From: Flavobacterium sp.
Lineage (GTDB): Bacteria; Bacteroidota; Bacteroidia; Flavobacteriales; Flavobacteriaceae
Assembly: GCA_023251135.1 (NCBI GenBank)
Contig: JAHEZJ010000008.1
Location: 1 to 64,000, forward strand
Direction: 5' to 3'
DNA length: 64,000 nt
Below, in pieces: positions 40,183-48,955 of the stretch. The notes under the pieces were generated by a model. That model did not search any database. It saw only the letters and a program-made list of their open reading frames with translations, and had not been told where the DNA came from. Both the position numbers and the translations under genes were made by a program. The number at the start of each line of letters is the position of its first letter. Position 1 is the stretch's first letter.

Positions 40183-41391
40183 TTATTTTTTTGGATAAAT
40201 CCCGATTTTGTGTGTTCTCAAAACATAATTTGACTTCTGTTTGCTGTTCGAAAGCTGAAAAGTGATAGCATTCGACAGCTGCTTTGGCATATGACAGGCT
40301 ACGCAATTGTCGGCCAGTAAACGCTCAGAGCTATTTTTTAAGGTTGTGGCGTTGTGTTTTAAATCCTGATGGCAACTCATGCATATTTTCGAATAACTCG
40401 CAAGATTTTGCGAAGCATTTGCGTGCGGATTATGACAGCTCATACAATCCATAGTTTCGCTTTTCTGGAAACATTTACTTTGGGCAAGCAGGCCCAGTTG
40501 ATTCCCATGTACATCAAAATGAATGCTGTCATTTGAGGTAGGAGTAGCTCTGAAATAATCGCTAATATTATCCCCGGGTTTAAATTGAAAACGGGACTTC
40601 ATTTTTAGTTTGTCGTTTCCGGAGTGGCAGAGGGCACAGGCATCTAATCTTTGTTGTCTGGTCAGCTTTTTAAAAGAAACTATACTTTGGGGCTTATTTT
40701 TTAAATCGGGAAATTTCAAGTGGGTTTGGACGTGTTGTTTGGCTGGTCCGTGGCAGCGTTCACAATCGATTCCGTAAATCAACGTTTTTTTGTTCAGGAA
40801 AGGTTCCGTTTCCATTGACATGCCTCGAATTTGATCTGAACTTGTAGTTACAAAACTGCCTGCAATATTTGAGCTGTGACAGGCATAGCAGTCTTTGGGG
40901 ATTTCTCGGGTAAAGTTAGCCGCATCAGCAGGATATCCGGGACTTGTAGCCCAGCTGTTTAGTGATTTGTAGTACGAGATTGGCAGTTCGTAGGTAGTAT
41001 GGTTTTTCCAAAAGGCACTTGTTTGGGCATGTTTGGTTCCAAACACAATATCAAAAGGATAGGCTTCTACCTCTTTTCCGTTTTTGTAAAGTACCTGATA
41101 CAAACTGTCATTGCGTTCTTCCATGACTAATTTGGTGGTTTTGTCATATACGAAAGTATTGTGCCCCTTTGTAAAATGACCCAGTATGTTTTCTTTAGAA
41201 GCGGGAGAGGTGGCTTTGAAATGTGAACTGTGAAAAGCATTTTCGTATTGCACTTTATGACATTGAATACAGCTTTCAGAACCTGCATAATCAGTTCCTC
41301 TGGGGTCAATGTAATTATCGGATTCGTTCTTGCAACCCGTTACAAAAAAGAGTAATGCAAGAACGGCAAAAAGAATGCGTGTTTTTTTCAT
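40183..41391 (-). CDS. Seven-haem c-type cytochrome lipoprotein (cytochrome c554-like)
   Basis: 402 residues. A lipoprotein signal (MKKTRILFAVLALLFFVTGC) is followed by seven CxxCH haem motifs: CIQCH, CYACH, CERCH, CALCH, CMSCH, CMSCH and CVACH. The fold resembles the cytochrome c554 family, which moves electrons for oxyanion or nitrogen-oxide reactions. No reductase, quinol oxidase or transport genes flank it, so partners are unknown. The lipid anchor could place it on either membrane. Confidence 0.9.
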   Translation of the reverse strand: MKKTRILFAVLALLFFVTGCKNESDNYIDPRGTDYAGSESCIQCHKVQYENAFHSSHFKATSPASKENILGHFTKGHNTFVYDKTTKLVMEERNDSLYQVLYKNGKEVEAYPFDIVFGTKHAQTSAFWKNHTTYELPISYYKSLNSWATSPGYPADAANFTREIPKDCYACHSSNIAGSFVTTSSDQIRGMSMETEPFLNKKTLIYGIDCERCHGPAKQHVQTHLKFPDLKNKPQSIVSFKKLTRQQRLDACALCHSGNDKLKMKSRFQFKPGDNISDYFRATPTSNDSIHFDVHGNQLGLLAQSKCFQKSETMDCMSCHNPHANASQNLASYSKICMSCHQDLKHNATTLKNSSERLLADNCVACHMPKQLSNAITFQLSNSKQKSNYVLRTHKIGIYPKK

Positions 41392-41474
41392 TGTTGTAAA
41401 TATACTTTATTTTGAATACAAACAAAATATATTTCAATAATGAAAAGATGTTGTTAAAATATTTAGAATACTTC

Positions 41475-41831
41475 TTAGTTTAAGCCAACTCCATAAACAT
41501 ATTCGTCTAACTCAATTCTAAATAAAGAGCCTTCTACTAAATCTTTGATCGATTTTAGTTCTTTAATAGAAACGGCTAAATCTATTGCTGCGTATGGGGT
41601 TTTAAGTAAAAATTTGTGACAAGAGTTTTTTAGTTCGCAAGCTTCGCAGCATGCATTTTCAATCATACTGTCCTCAATTAAATCGCAAAAATAATTGAGT
41701 TCCTGAACGGTGAAGTAAAATCCGGTTTCTTTAAAAACCAATTGTATTTTGTCAGTGATAGTTTCGTTTTCCTTTTTCCAGTAAAAGGCAATTCCAAAAT
41801 TATTGTGGTATAATTGTTCTATTTCTCTCAT
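41475..41831 (-). CDS. Conserved-looking hypothetical protein with a Cys cluster
   Basis: 118 residues, soluble, no signal peptide. The central segment ENACCEACELKNSCHKF carries four Cys and a His, suggesting metal or Fe-S binding. The rest is helical (FKETGFYFTVQELNYFCDLIEDS). I do not recognise a family. It lies between the cytochrome and the MFS gene with independent spacing (83 and 141 bp). Confidence 0.7.
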   Translation of the reverse strand: MREIEQLYHNNFGIAFYWKKENETITDKIQLVFKETGFYFTVQELNYFCDLIEDSMIENACCEACELKNSCHKFLLKTPYAAIDLAVSIKELKSIKDLVEGSLFRIELDEYVYGVGLN

Positions 41832-41972
41832 TACAGATCCTTTTATTTCAACAAATATAAATATTATTTATATTAATTCTAAATAAAAAAGTCTTAAAAT
41901 TTGGAAAAAATAAACAGGATATTGGTCTTGCCAGTTTAGTTCAGTTTGGAGTTTAATTTAATCGATTGTTCC

Positions 41973-43253
41973 TTACTCCATATTTTGATGATCGTCCATG
42001 TCTTTTTGAAGGTCCAAATTTCTAAACGTAGGGGATATTAGCCCGAAACCTAAAACGGTGAGGAGTGTAATGCTGCCTCCAAAAATCACCGAAGTTACGG
42101 TTCCCATTAATTTGGCAGTTGCACCACTTTCAAAAGCTCCCAGTTCGTTAGAAGATCCAACAAAGATGGAGTTTACAGCCCCCACGCGGCCACGCATATG
42201 ATCGGGAGTTTTAAGTTGTAAAATGGTTTGGCGGATTACTACTGAAATTCCATCAGCAAGTCCGCTTAAAAATAAAGCAAAAACGGAGAGCCAGAAGTAG
42301 GTAGAAAAACCAAATAAAATAATAGATAGTCCAAAGACAAATATGGCAATTAGAAGTTTTTTTCCGGCGTTTTTATATAAAGGTACATAAGCAGATATCA
42401 GCATCGTTATAAAAGAACCCACCGCCGGTGCAGCTCTTAAGATACCAAAACCTTCTGAACCAACTTTTAGGATATCCTGCGCAAAAATTGGTAATAAAGC
42501 AACGGCACCACCAAAAAGTACCGCAATCATATCCAGAGATAAAGCTCCTAATACAATTTGGTTTCGAAATACAAACGTTAAACCTTCTGTTAAACTGTCT
42601 TTGATTGATTCTCCAATCTTTGGATTTATAATTGGTTTTTTGCTGATTTGTGATAATGCAATTAAGGAAAGTACAGAGAATCCGAAAACAAGACACATTG
42701 ACCAGTGAACTCCAATCCAATTGATCGAAAAACCGGCAACTGCAGGGCCTAATACGGCTCCAATTTGCCAAACAGAACTGCTCCAGGTGGCTGCATTTGG
42801 ATATACTTTTTTAGGAATTATCAGTGATAGAAGAGAAAAAATAGTAGGTCCCAGAAAAGCTCTGACCAAACCACCCAAAAAGACTAAAGCATAGATGGAA
42901 TACAGGATTACATTTGAAGATAAGCCGCCGACAACTCTAGGCCAAGTGACTAAAAATAATCCAAAACTGATTACGGAGAAACCTAAAATACATTTTACCA
43001 ATAAACCTTTCTTTTCGCTCTGATCGACGATGTGTCCGGCAAATAAGGCCATTGAAACAGCTGGTATCACTTCCATTAAACCAATAATTCCGAGGGATAA
43101 TGGATTTTTAGTGATGCTGTAAACTTCCCATTCGATTACAATAAACTGCATTGCCCAGGCAAAAACCATTGCAAAACGCAGGATAAGAAATACATTAAAT
43201 TCTCTGTAGCGTAACGCCTGATAAGGATCTTGCTTGTGCGATTTAGTTTTCAT
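41973..43253 (-). CDS. MFS exporter (EntS-like, MFS_3 family)
   Basis: 426 residues from the ATG at 43253 (MKTKSHKQDPYQALRYREFN); the longer in-frame start lies inside recJ. Twelve membrane segments are predicted, with the MFS signature region GHIVDQSEKKGLLVK between spans 2 and 3. The family includes enterobactin and macrolide exporters; the substrate is not predictable here. It overlaps recJ by 11 bp, which implies translational coupling, though no functional link is known. Confidence 0.9.
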   Translation of the reverse strand: MKTKSHKQDPYQALRYREFNVFLILRFAMVFAWAMQFIVIEWEVYSITKNPLSLGIIGLMEVIPAVSMALFAGHIVDQSEKKGLLVKCILGFSVISFGLFLVTWPRVVGGLSSNVILYSIYALVFLGGLVRAFLGPTIFSLLSLIIPKKVYPNAATWSSSVWQIGAVLGPAVAGFSINWIGVHWSMCLVFGFSVLSLIALSQISKKPIINPKIGESIKDSLTEGLTFVFRNQIVLGALSLDMIAVLFGGAVALLPIFAQDILKVGSEGFGILRAAPAVGSFITMLISAYVPLYKNAGKKLLIAIFVFGLSIILFGFSTYFWLSVFALFLSGLADGISVVIRQTILQLKTPDHMRGRVGAVNSIFVGSSNELGAFESGATAKLMGTVTSVIFGGSITLLTVLGFGLISPTFRNLDLQKDMDDHQNME

Positions 43254-44943
43254 TTGTTCTGATGTCTTTAAGCATAAGTTGATTCGAAACCGTTCCGTTC
43301 CATTCGTTTTCAGCGAGGGAATAAGCCAGTTGAAACGGGTTCTGATTTTTTGCAATGTCTAATTTTTTTCCAAGACCAAAGCCTATCGCAGCAATTCCAT
43401 CTGAATTATTTTGTTTTACAAAAAGCCTCAAATGTTCCTCTTCTGCTCCTAAGGTTTTGGCGTAGCCGGTGTCTTTGATGCTTTTAGTCATAAAAACAGG
43501 CGTCATATTTAAAGGGCCAAAGGGCTCAAATTGTTTTAAAATCCGGATTAGTTTTGGCGTGATATCGCTGAAATTAATTTCGGCATCAATTTCTATTTCC
43601 GGAGTTCGCATTTCGGGCAAAATGGTTTCTTCGACTTGTTTTTCGAAAGCCGCTTTAAAGGTTTTATAGTTTTCAGCTTTCAGCGTCATTCCGGCGGCGT
43701 ACATGTGGCCTCCAAATTGCTCCAGATGTTCAGAGCAGGCGTCGAGAGCATTGTAAACGTCAAAACCTTTTACAGATCTTGCGGATGCTGCATATTTGTC
43801 ACCGCTTTTGGTAAAAACCAAAGTTGGACGATAGTACGTCTCGATTAATCTCGAAGCTACAATTCCGATGACACCTTTGTGCCAGTCTTCCTGAAAAACA
43901 ACGGTGGAAAATCGGTCCTGTTCGTTGTTTTCTGCGATTTGCTGAAAAGCTTCTTTGGTTATTTTTTTATCGAGATCTTTTCGGTCTGCATTATATTGTT
44001 CAATTTCCGATGCAAATTGCTGCGCCTGTTCAAAATTAAACTCGGTAAGCAATTCAACAGCGTGATTACCATGTTTGATTCGTCCTGCGGCATTTATTCG
44101 GGGCGAAATGATAAAAACAACATCGGTTATGTCTAAGGTTTTCTTTTTTACCTGATGCACCAAAGCTTTAATTCCGGGTCTCGGATTGGAATTGATTACC
44201 TGTAAACCATAAAAAGCAAGGATTCTGTTTTCGCCTGTTATCGGTACAATATCGGCAGCAATTGCAGTCGCGACTAAATCGAGGTAAGGCAAGAGATCCT
44301 GAATGGTTTCGTTTCTGTTTGTCCCTAGAGCCTGAATCAGTTTAAAACCAACTCCGCAACCGCACAATTCATCGTAGGGGTAGGAGCAGTCGTTTCTTTT
44401 CGGGTCTAAAATGGCAACAGCGTCAGGAAGAGAATCTCCGGGTCTGTGGTGGTCACAGATGATAAAATCTATGTTTTTTTCTTTCGCATAAGCGATATGA
44501 TCGATAGATTTTATTCCGCAGTCTAACGCAATAATCAATGAAAAACCGTTGTCGTCGGCAAAGTCAATTCCTTTAAAAGAAATTCCGTAACCTTCGTCGT
44601 AACGATCGGGAATGTATGTAGCAATATTGGGATAATGTGATTTCAAATAAGCCGAAACCAATGAAACGGCGGTTGTTCCGTCGACATCATAATCACCAAA
44701 AACTAAAATGTTTTCCTGATTTTTAATGGCCAGTTCGATTCTGGAAACCGCCTTGTCCATGTCTTTCATCAAAAACGGATCGTGCAGCTGTTCTAAGGAA
44801 GGACGAAAGAAATCCCTGGCCTCTTCAAAAGTTTCAATGCCACGCTGAATCAAAAGTGTTGCGACAAAATCTTCTACATTTAAAGCTTGCGCCAAATGTT
44901 TGATTTTTTCTTCAGAAGGTTTTGGTTTTAAGGTCCAGCGCAT
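43243..44943 (-). CDS. recJ: Single-stranded-DNA-specific exonuclease RecJ
   Basis: 566 residues. DHH phosphoesterase motifs: VFGDYDVDGTTAVSL, IALDCGIKS, IICDHHRPGDS, then DHHA1 motifs SPRINAAGRIKHG and GHMYAAGMTL. A C-terminal OB-like domain closes it. RecJ degrades 5' single-stranded DNA in RecFOR recombination and mismatch repair. Confidence 0.95.
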   Translation of the reverse strand: MRWTLKPKPSEEKIKHLAQALNVEDFVATLLIQRGIETFEEARDFFRPSLEQLHDPFLMKDMDKAVSRIELAIKNQENILVFGDYDVDGTTAVSLVSAYLKSHYPNIATYIPDRYDEGYGISFKGIDFADDNGFSLIIALDCGIKSIDHIAYAKEKNIDFIICDHHRPGDSLPDAVAILDPKRNDCSYPYDELCGCGVGFKLIQALGTNRNETIQDLLPYLDLVATAIAADIVPITGENRILAFYGLQVINSNPRPGIKALVHQVKKKTLDITDVVFIISPRINAAGRIKHGNHAVELLTEFNFEQAQQFASEIEQYNADRKDLDKKITKEAFQQIAENNEQDRFSTVVFQEDWHKGVIGIVASRLIETYYRPTLVFTKSGDKYAASARSVKGFDVYNALDACSEHLEQFGGHMYAAGMTLKAENYKTFKAAFEKQVEETILPEMRTPEIEIDAEINFSDITPKLIRILKQFEPFGPLNMTPVFMTKSIKDTGYAKTLGAEEEHLRLFVKQNNSDGIAAIGFGLGKKLDIAKNQNPFQLAYSLAENEWNGTVSNQLMLKDIRTNEN

Positions 44944-45025
44944 GGTTGATTTTAGATTTTAGATTGCTGATTTTAGATTGCTGATTTCTGAAATCAAAAA
45001 TCGTTAATCAAAAATCTTAAATAGC

Positions 45026-45370
45026 TTATTTTACTTCCAAAGCATTTCCTTCAAACTGAATTCCGTCCCAACCTAAGTTGATGAAATTTCTAATGTTTTG
45101 ATGGTTCGTACCGTTTGGATCTCCGAGAACTTCATCAAAATAAAATGCACCAAAACAAGCTAAAGTTTCGTCTTTAGTCAGGTTTTGCAATTTTGCGAAA
45201 GAAAATAATTTGCATGAACCGGAATTTTCTCCGGCTGCATTATGTTGTGTTCCGTTTTGGAAGGCTGTTGGAGTAAAGTTGTAGTGGTTTTCGATTACTG
45301 CTATAGTTTCCGGGAAGGTTATTTCGTTTGGAGTTTGTTTTACTTTTTCTAAAAAGGCTTGTATGCTCAT
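45026..45370 (-). CDS. HopJ-family protein
   Basis: 114 residues of the HopJ family (ITFPETIAVIENHYNFTPTAF, NAAGENSGSCKLFSFAKL, LACFGAFYFDEVLGDPNGTN). Despite the name, taken from a Pseudomonas effector, members are widespread in non-pathogens and carry no secretion signal here. I regard it as a cytosolic protein of unknown function. Its spacer to recJ contains GATTTTAGATTGCT repeats. Confidence 0.9.
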   Translation of the reverse strand: MSIQAFLEKVKQTPNEITFPETIAVIENHYNFTPTAFQNGTQHNAAGENSGSCKLFSFAKLQNLTKDETLACFGAFYFDEVLGDPNGTNHQNIRNFINLGWDGIQFEGNALEVK

Positions 45371-45415
45371 GATGTTTATGCTTTGCTATTATTTTAGGTA
45401 TAATCTTATTGTCAG

Positions 45416-45461
45416 TTCGAGCGAAGTCGAGAACCGGTTGCAGCATCTCGACTTCGCTCGA
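45416..45461. repeat. GAGCGAAGTCGA-type palindromic repeat, copy 1
   Basis: TTCGAGCGAAGTCGAGA (45416-45432) and its inverse TCTCGACTTCGCTCGA (45446-45461) flank a 13-nt loop. Related copies lie at 48752-48811 and 57427-57496. Confidence 0.8.
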
Positions 45462-45496
45462 TGGAACAAACGGGGATTTAAAAAACAATGGAGTTT

Positions 45497-46228
45497 TTAA
45501 TCTTCTTCTTTTTCGTCATCATCCTTCGAAAACTTACTTTTCTTAGGCTCTTTTGTTATGGTTTTTCCGGCCACGACTACGACAATTTCGCCACGTGGTG
45601 CTATTTTTTCAAAATGAGTTAACACTTCTTTTGCTGTTCCGCGTACGTTTTCTTCGTGCAGTTTCGATAATTCTCTCGAAACGCAAACTTGCCTGTCTTC
45701 TCCGAAATACTGAATAAATTCAGCCAATGTTTTTACCAGTTTATGTGGTGAAACATACAAAATCATGGTTCGGGTTTCTTCGGCTAATGTTAGAAAACGG
45801 GTCTGACGCCCTTTCTTGTCAGGGAGAAAACCTTCAAAAACAAATTTGTCATTGGGTAGTCCACTGTTGACTAAAGCCGGCACAAAGGCTGTCGCTCCCG
45901 GAAGGCATTCAACTTCGATTTTGTTTTCGACACAGGCACGTGTGAGTAAAAAACCGGGATCTGAAATTGCAGGAGTTCCTGCGTCGGAAATTAAAGCAAT
46001 AGTCTCACCGGCTTTCAGACGTGCAATTAAATTTTCGGTCGTTTTATGCTCGTTGTGCATGTGATGACTGTGCATGTGCGTGCCAATTTCAAAATGCTTC
46101 AGCAGTTTACCACTGGTTCGGGTGTCTTCGGCCAAAATCAAATCGACTTCTTTCAAAATCCGGATGGCACGAAAGGTCATGTCTTCTAGATTGCCAATTG
46201 GCGTAGGAACGATATATAATTTTGACAT
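45497..46228 (-). CDS. rsmI: 16S rRNA (cytidine1402-2'-O)-methyltransferase
   Basis: 243 residues of the tetrapyrrole-methylase-like family: YIVPTPIGNLEDMTFRAIRIL, EDTRTSGKLL, LISDAGTPAISDPG, ECLPGATAFVPALVNSGL and VSRELSKLHEE. A lysine/aspartate-rich tail (KKSKFSKDDDEKEED) is added. RsmI methylates C1402 in the decoding centre with SAM. Confidence 0.95.
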   Translation of the reverse strand: MSKLYIVPTPIGNLEDMTFRAIRILKEVDLILAEDTRTSGKLLKHFEIGTHMHSHHMHNEHKTTENLIARLKAGETIALISDAGTPAISDPGFLLTRACVENKIEVECLPGATAFVPALVNSGLPNDKFVFEGFLPDKKGRQTRFLTLAEETRTMILYVSPHKLVKTLAEFIQYFGEDRQVCVSRELSKLHEENVRGTAKEVLTHFEKIAPRGEIVVVVAGKTITKEPKKSKFSKDDDEKEED

Positions 46229-46267
46229 GTTTTTATTTGTGAAATGTGAAATGTAAAATGTGAGAGG

Positions 46268-47392
46268 TTAGGAGAATTTTTTCTCAATGATTCCAAGAAA
46301 ACGCTCGGCGTAATCATCTTTTCCATCCCAGTTGTTGTAATCGGGTTTTACCATGTCCTCAATAAATTCTTTTGCTTCACCATAAGAATCAAAAGTTAGT
46401 AACTGATTTAAAACACGGCTGTAATCTTCTGAACTGTTCCCGAAAAGATTTTTGGTGAAAGCAATACGGTCGTTTAAGTCAATGTGAAAACCTTTTGCCA
46501 GTTTTTCATTTAACGTAACCGCTTTGGGTTCAGCAGGCGTTTCTAAAACAGTTGTTTGAGTAGTTTTTGGCTCTTTCAACTCACTGATTGAAGGTGTTGG
46601 AGTAGAAGAAACGGCTTCGAAACTGTCTACTTTTACAAAATGGGCATCAGCGTAATTAACACCTAATATTTCTTCAAAAGAAATGTGTACAGGGCCCGGT
46701 TTTGAAGAAGTTTCTGCTTTTGGATCTTCTTTTTTCGGTTCTTCCTCTTTTTCTACTTCTTCTAATTTGTCTAATTCAAAAGCCGGAACGAAATCTGGAA
46801 TTGGCTTAAAGTCACTAACGGTTCTAAACGAAAGTTCTTCGGCTGGTTCCGTTTCTTTTGTGGTTTCTAGAATTGGTTCTTCTTCTTTTTCAACAACCGG
46901 TTCTTCCATGATTTCGGCAACAATTTCCGGAACAGTTTCTGTAATTGGCTCTGCTGCGGTTTCTTCAGGAATTTCAGCGGTTACTTCTTCAAGAATTTCT
47001 GGCTCCGGACTTGCATCTTCCGTAGGCTCCGAAATTACTTCTTCGGGAGCTTCCGGTTCCGGATTTGGATCTTCTGCAGGTTCAGCGGTGATTTCTTCAG
47101 CAACGATAACTTCTTCTTTAGCTATTTCTTCCGTTACTATTGGAGTTTCAATTTTAACTTCCGTTGCGATTGTTTCTTCTTTTTCAAAGATAGATTCAAT
47201 TTCAGAATGGATTTGGTTGTGACCAATTGTTGGTTTCAGAGTATCGAAATTCTCGTCTACAAATTTTAAAACCACTAGTTTTTCATATAATTTCTGCGTT
47301 TCAAGATACAATTGATTGATATCGGATTTGTTTTTAAGTTTTAAAATTCGATGTGCAATGCTGATTAAATCGGCTTCCAATTTTTTTTTCAT
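46268..47392 (-). CDS. Hypothetical protein with long Glu/Pro-rich linker between conserved ends
   Basis: 374 residues. A helical N-terminal module (about 1-75, LEADLISIAHRILKLKNKSD) and a C-terminal module (about 290-374, LNDRIAFTKNLFGNSSEDYS ... VKPDYNNWDGKDDYAERFL) flank about 200 residues of acidic, low-complexity sequence rich in Glu, Pro, Ala and Thr. No signal peptide or membrane span, so it is cytosolic. The two ordered ends look like interaction modules tethered by a flexible linker. Function unknown. Confidence 0.75.
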   Translation of the reverse strand: MKKKLEADLISIAHRILKLKNKSDINQLYLETQKLYEKLVVLKFVDENFDTLKPTIGHNQIHSEIESIFEKEETIATEVKIETPIVTEEIAKEEVIVAEEITAEPAEDPNPEPEAPEEVISEPTEDASPEPEILEEVTAEIPEETAAEPITETVPEIVAEIMEEPVVEKEEEPILETTKETEPAEELSFRTVSDFKPIPDFVPAFELDKLEEVEKEEEPKKEDPKAETSSKPGPVHISFEEILGVNYADAHFVKVDSFEAVSSTPTPSISELKEPKTTQTTVLETPAEPKAVTLNEKLAKGFHIDLNDRIAFTKNLFGNSSEDYSRVLNQLLTFDSYGEAKEFIEDMVKPDYNNWDGKDDYAERFLGIIEKKFS

Positions 47393-47530
47393 AACTGTTG
47401 AAATTATAGTGAATACGGTATTTTAGTATATTTTGTATTTGAATGTCTTTATTCGCGATCGAAAACGGAAAGATATTTTTTTATTTCTGTTAATAAGCGT
47501 TTGCGAATCTCCGATTTGATAAAAATTTTC

Positions 47531-47538
47531 TACTTTTG
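47531..47538 (+). promoter_or_regulatory. -7 box for tdk
   Basis: TACTTTTG matches TAnnTTTG. It lies 91 bp before the chosen tdk ATG and argues that the upstream in-frame TTG, which overlaps this box, is not the start. Confidence 0.5.
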
Positions 47539-47628
47539 AAAAAGTGTAAAATTGCAATTTTTCACGTCGATTTATTACCAGTACAAAGTAATAAAAACTA
47601 TTCATTTTTAAAGGTAGAAAAATACAAA

Positions 47629-48219
47629 ATGTTTCTCGAAAATACAGTAAATCACAAAGAACAATTTGGTTGGATTGAAGTTATTTGTGGATCAATGTTT
47701 TCGGGTAAAACCGAGGAATTAATCCGCAGATTAAAACGCGCCCAATTTGCCAAACAAAGAGTCGAAATCTTTAAACCCGCTATTGATACCCGCTATCATG
47801 ACGAAATGGTGGTATCTCACGATGCCAACGAAATTCGTTCTACTCCGGTTCCGGCTGCGGCCAATATCTCTATTTTAGCACAAGGTTGTGATGTTATCGG
47901 GATTGATGAAGCACAATTTTTTGATGATGAAATTGTTACGGTTTGTAACGATCTGGCCAATCAGGGAATACGTGTGATAGTTGCAGGACTTGATATGGAT
48001 TTTAAAGGAAATCCTTTTGGTCCTATGCCGGCACTTATGGCCACGGCCGAATACGTAACAAAAGTTCACGCCGTTTGTACCCGTACCGGAAATCTTGCCA
48101 ACTATAGTTTTCGTAAAACAGATAACGATAAGTTAGTAATGCTTGGTGAAACAGAAGAGTATGAGCCATTGAGCCGTGCCGCTTACTATAATGCCATGAA
48201 AAAGATTCAGGAGAAATAA
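47629..48219 (+). CDS. tdk: Thymidine kinase
   Basis: 196 residues from the ATG at 47629 ([20 protein letters not shown]). P-loop [10 protein letters not shown] (21-30), the [15 protein letters not shown] region ([12 protein letters not shown]) and the lasso region. It salvages thymidine to dTMP. The family's zinc ribbon usually has CxxCG and CRxCY; here these read CTRTG and SRAAY, so zinc binding is probably lost. Confidence 0.93.
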   Translation: MFLENTVNHKEQFGWIEVICGSMFSGKTEELIRRLKRAQFAKQRVEIFKPAIDTRYHDEMVVSHDANEIRSTPVPAAANISILAQGCDVIGIDEAQFFDDEIVTVCNDLANQGIRVIVAGLDMDFKGNPFGPMPALMATAEYVTKVHAVCTRTGNLANYSFRKTDNDKLVMLGETEEYEPLSRAAYYNAMKKIQEK

Positions 48220-48252
48220 CGATTTTTTCTTTCAAACCAAACAAAATAAAAG

Positions 48253-48681
48253 ATGCAGCAACCTACTAAAAAAAAGAATTCAACGATTTTAATTGTAAGT
48301 GCCATTGCGGCATTATTGCTGGCTCTAGTTTTGTATCGTTCTTTTAAAGAACCTGTGAAAGATAAGGTAATGGTTGAATTGGTTAATAAATACAATGAAA
48401 ATTGTCCTTTAATCATTCAGGAGGGAATTCGTTTAGATAATGTTACTTTGCCTAAAGATAAAGTGGTTCAGTACAATTTGACTTTGTTAAATGTCGAAAA
48501 AGAGACTGCAGAAATTGAAACCATAAAACAAAATATTGAAGCAAGTCTTTTGAGTACGGTTAAAGCAAATCCGGGTCTAAAAGCTTTTCGCGACAGTGGT
48601 TTTACCCTGATCTATAATTACGATGATAAAAAAGAAAATTATTTGTTTCAGATTACAATAACGCCGGATCAGTACAAATAA
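48253..48681 (+). CDS. Membrane-anchored protein of unknown function
   Basis: 142 residues: short basic N-terminus (MQQPTKKKNS), one span (TILIVSAIAALLLALVLYRS) and a periplasmic alpha/beta region (KVMVELVNKYNENCPLIIQE ... LLSTVKANPGLKAFRDSGFT). No family recognised. It follows tdk by 33 bp on the same strand and is followed by a cluster of palindromic repeats. Confidence 0.72.
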   Translation: MQQPTKKKNSTILIVSAIAALLLALVLYRSFKEPVKDKVMVELVNKYNENCPLIIQEGIRLDNVTLPKDKVVQYNLTLLNVEKETAEIETIKQNIEASLLSTVKANPGLKAFRDSGFTLIYNYDDKKENYLFQITITPDQYK

Positions 48682-48700
48682 TTTAAGGATACTATAAACT

Positions 48701-48733
48701 AAACCCGACAGGTTTTTGAAACCTGTCGGGTTT
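48701..48733. repeat. AAACCCGACAGGTTT palindrome, copy 1
   Basis: Perfect 15-bp arms AAACCCGACAGGTTT / AAACCTGTCGGGTTT with a TTG loop. It lies about 20 bp after the membrane-protein stop and can also form a terminator-like hairpin. Confidence 0.88.
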
Positions 48734-48751
48734 GTTGTTTCTGAAAACGAC

Positions 48752-48811
48752 TGTCAGGCTGAGCGAAGTCGAAGCTTTACGCATAGGACTTCGACTCCGC
48801 TCAGCCTGACA
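48752..48811. repeat. CTGAGCGAAGTCGAAG-type palindromic repeat, copy 2
   Basis: The left arm contains GGCTGAGCGAAGTCGAAG, the right arm CTTCGACTCCGCTCAGCC; together they form a long stem with one mismatch and a 14-nt loop. Confidence 0.88.
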
Positions 48812-48843
48812 AAACGATAAACTTGATGAAATAGTTATAAAGC

Positions 48844-48882
48844 AAAAAACCTAACCGATTTTTAAATCAGTTAGGTTTTTTT
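48844..48882. terminator. Hairpin with T-run between tdk-side genes and rpoN
   Basis: AAAAACCTAAC / GTTAGGTTTTT, extended inward by GATTT / AAATC with one mismatch pair. A and T runs on both sides allow use in either direction. Confidence 0.7.
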
Positions 48883-48917
48883 ATTTAGTAGCGTAAACTT
48901 TTCTCGCTCTATAAATT

Positions 48918-48950
48918 AAACCCGACAGGTTTTAAAAACCTGTCGGGTTT
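48918..48950. repeat. AAACCCGACAGGTTT palindrome, copy 2
   Basis: Same 15-bp arms as 48701-48733, ending 5 bp before the rpoN stop codon. It can serve as the rpoN terminator. Confidence 0.88.
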
Positions 48951-48955
48951 GTGGA

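Noticed and set aside
45026..45370. Type III effector function for the HopJ-family protein
   Set aside because: The family name is historical; no secretion signal or type III genes are present in the window.
46683..47222. 179-codon Ser/Gly-rich plus-strand ORF
   Set aside because: It is the antisense of the Glu/Pro-rich linker of the 374-residue gene; the low-complexity composition explains the open frame.
47423..47605. 60-codon minus-strand ORF overlapping the tdk promoter
   Set aside because: It lies over the tdk -7 box and leader, has odd composition and no recognisable domain.
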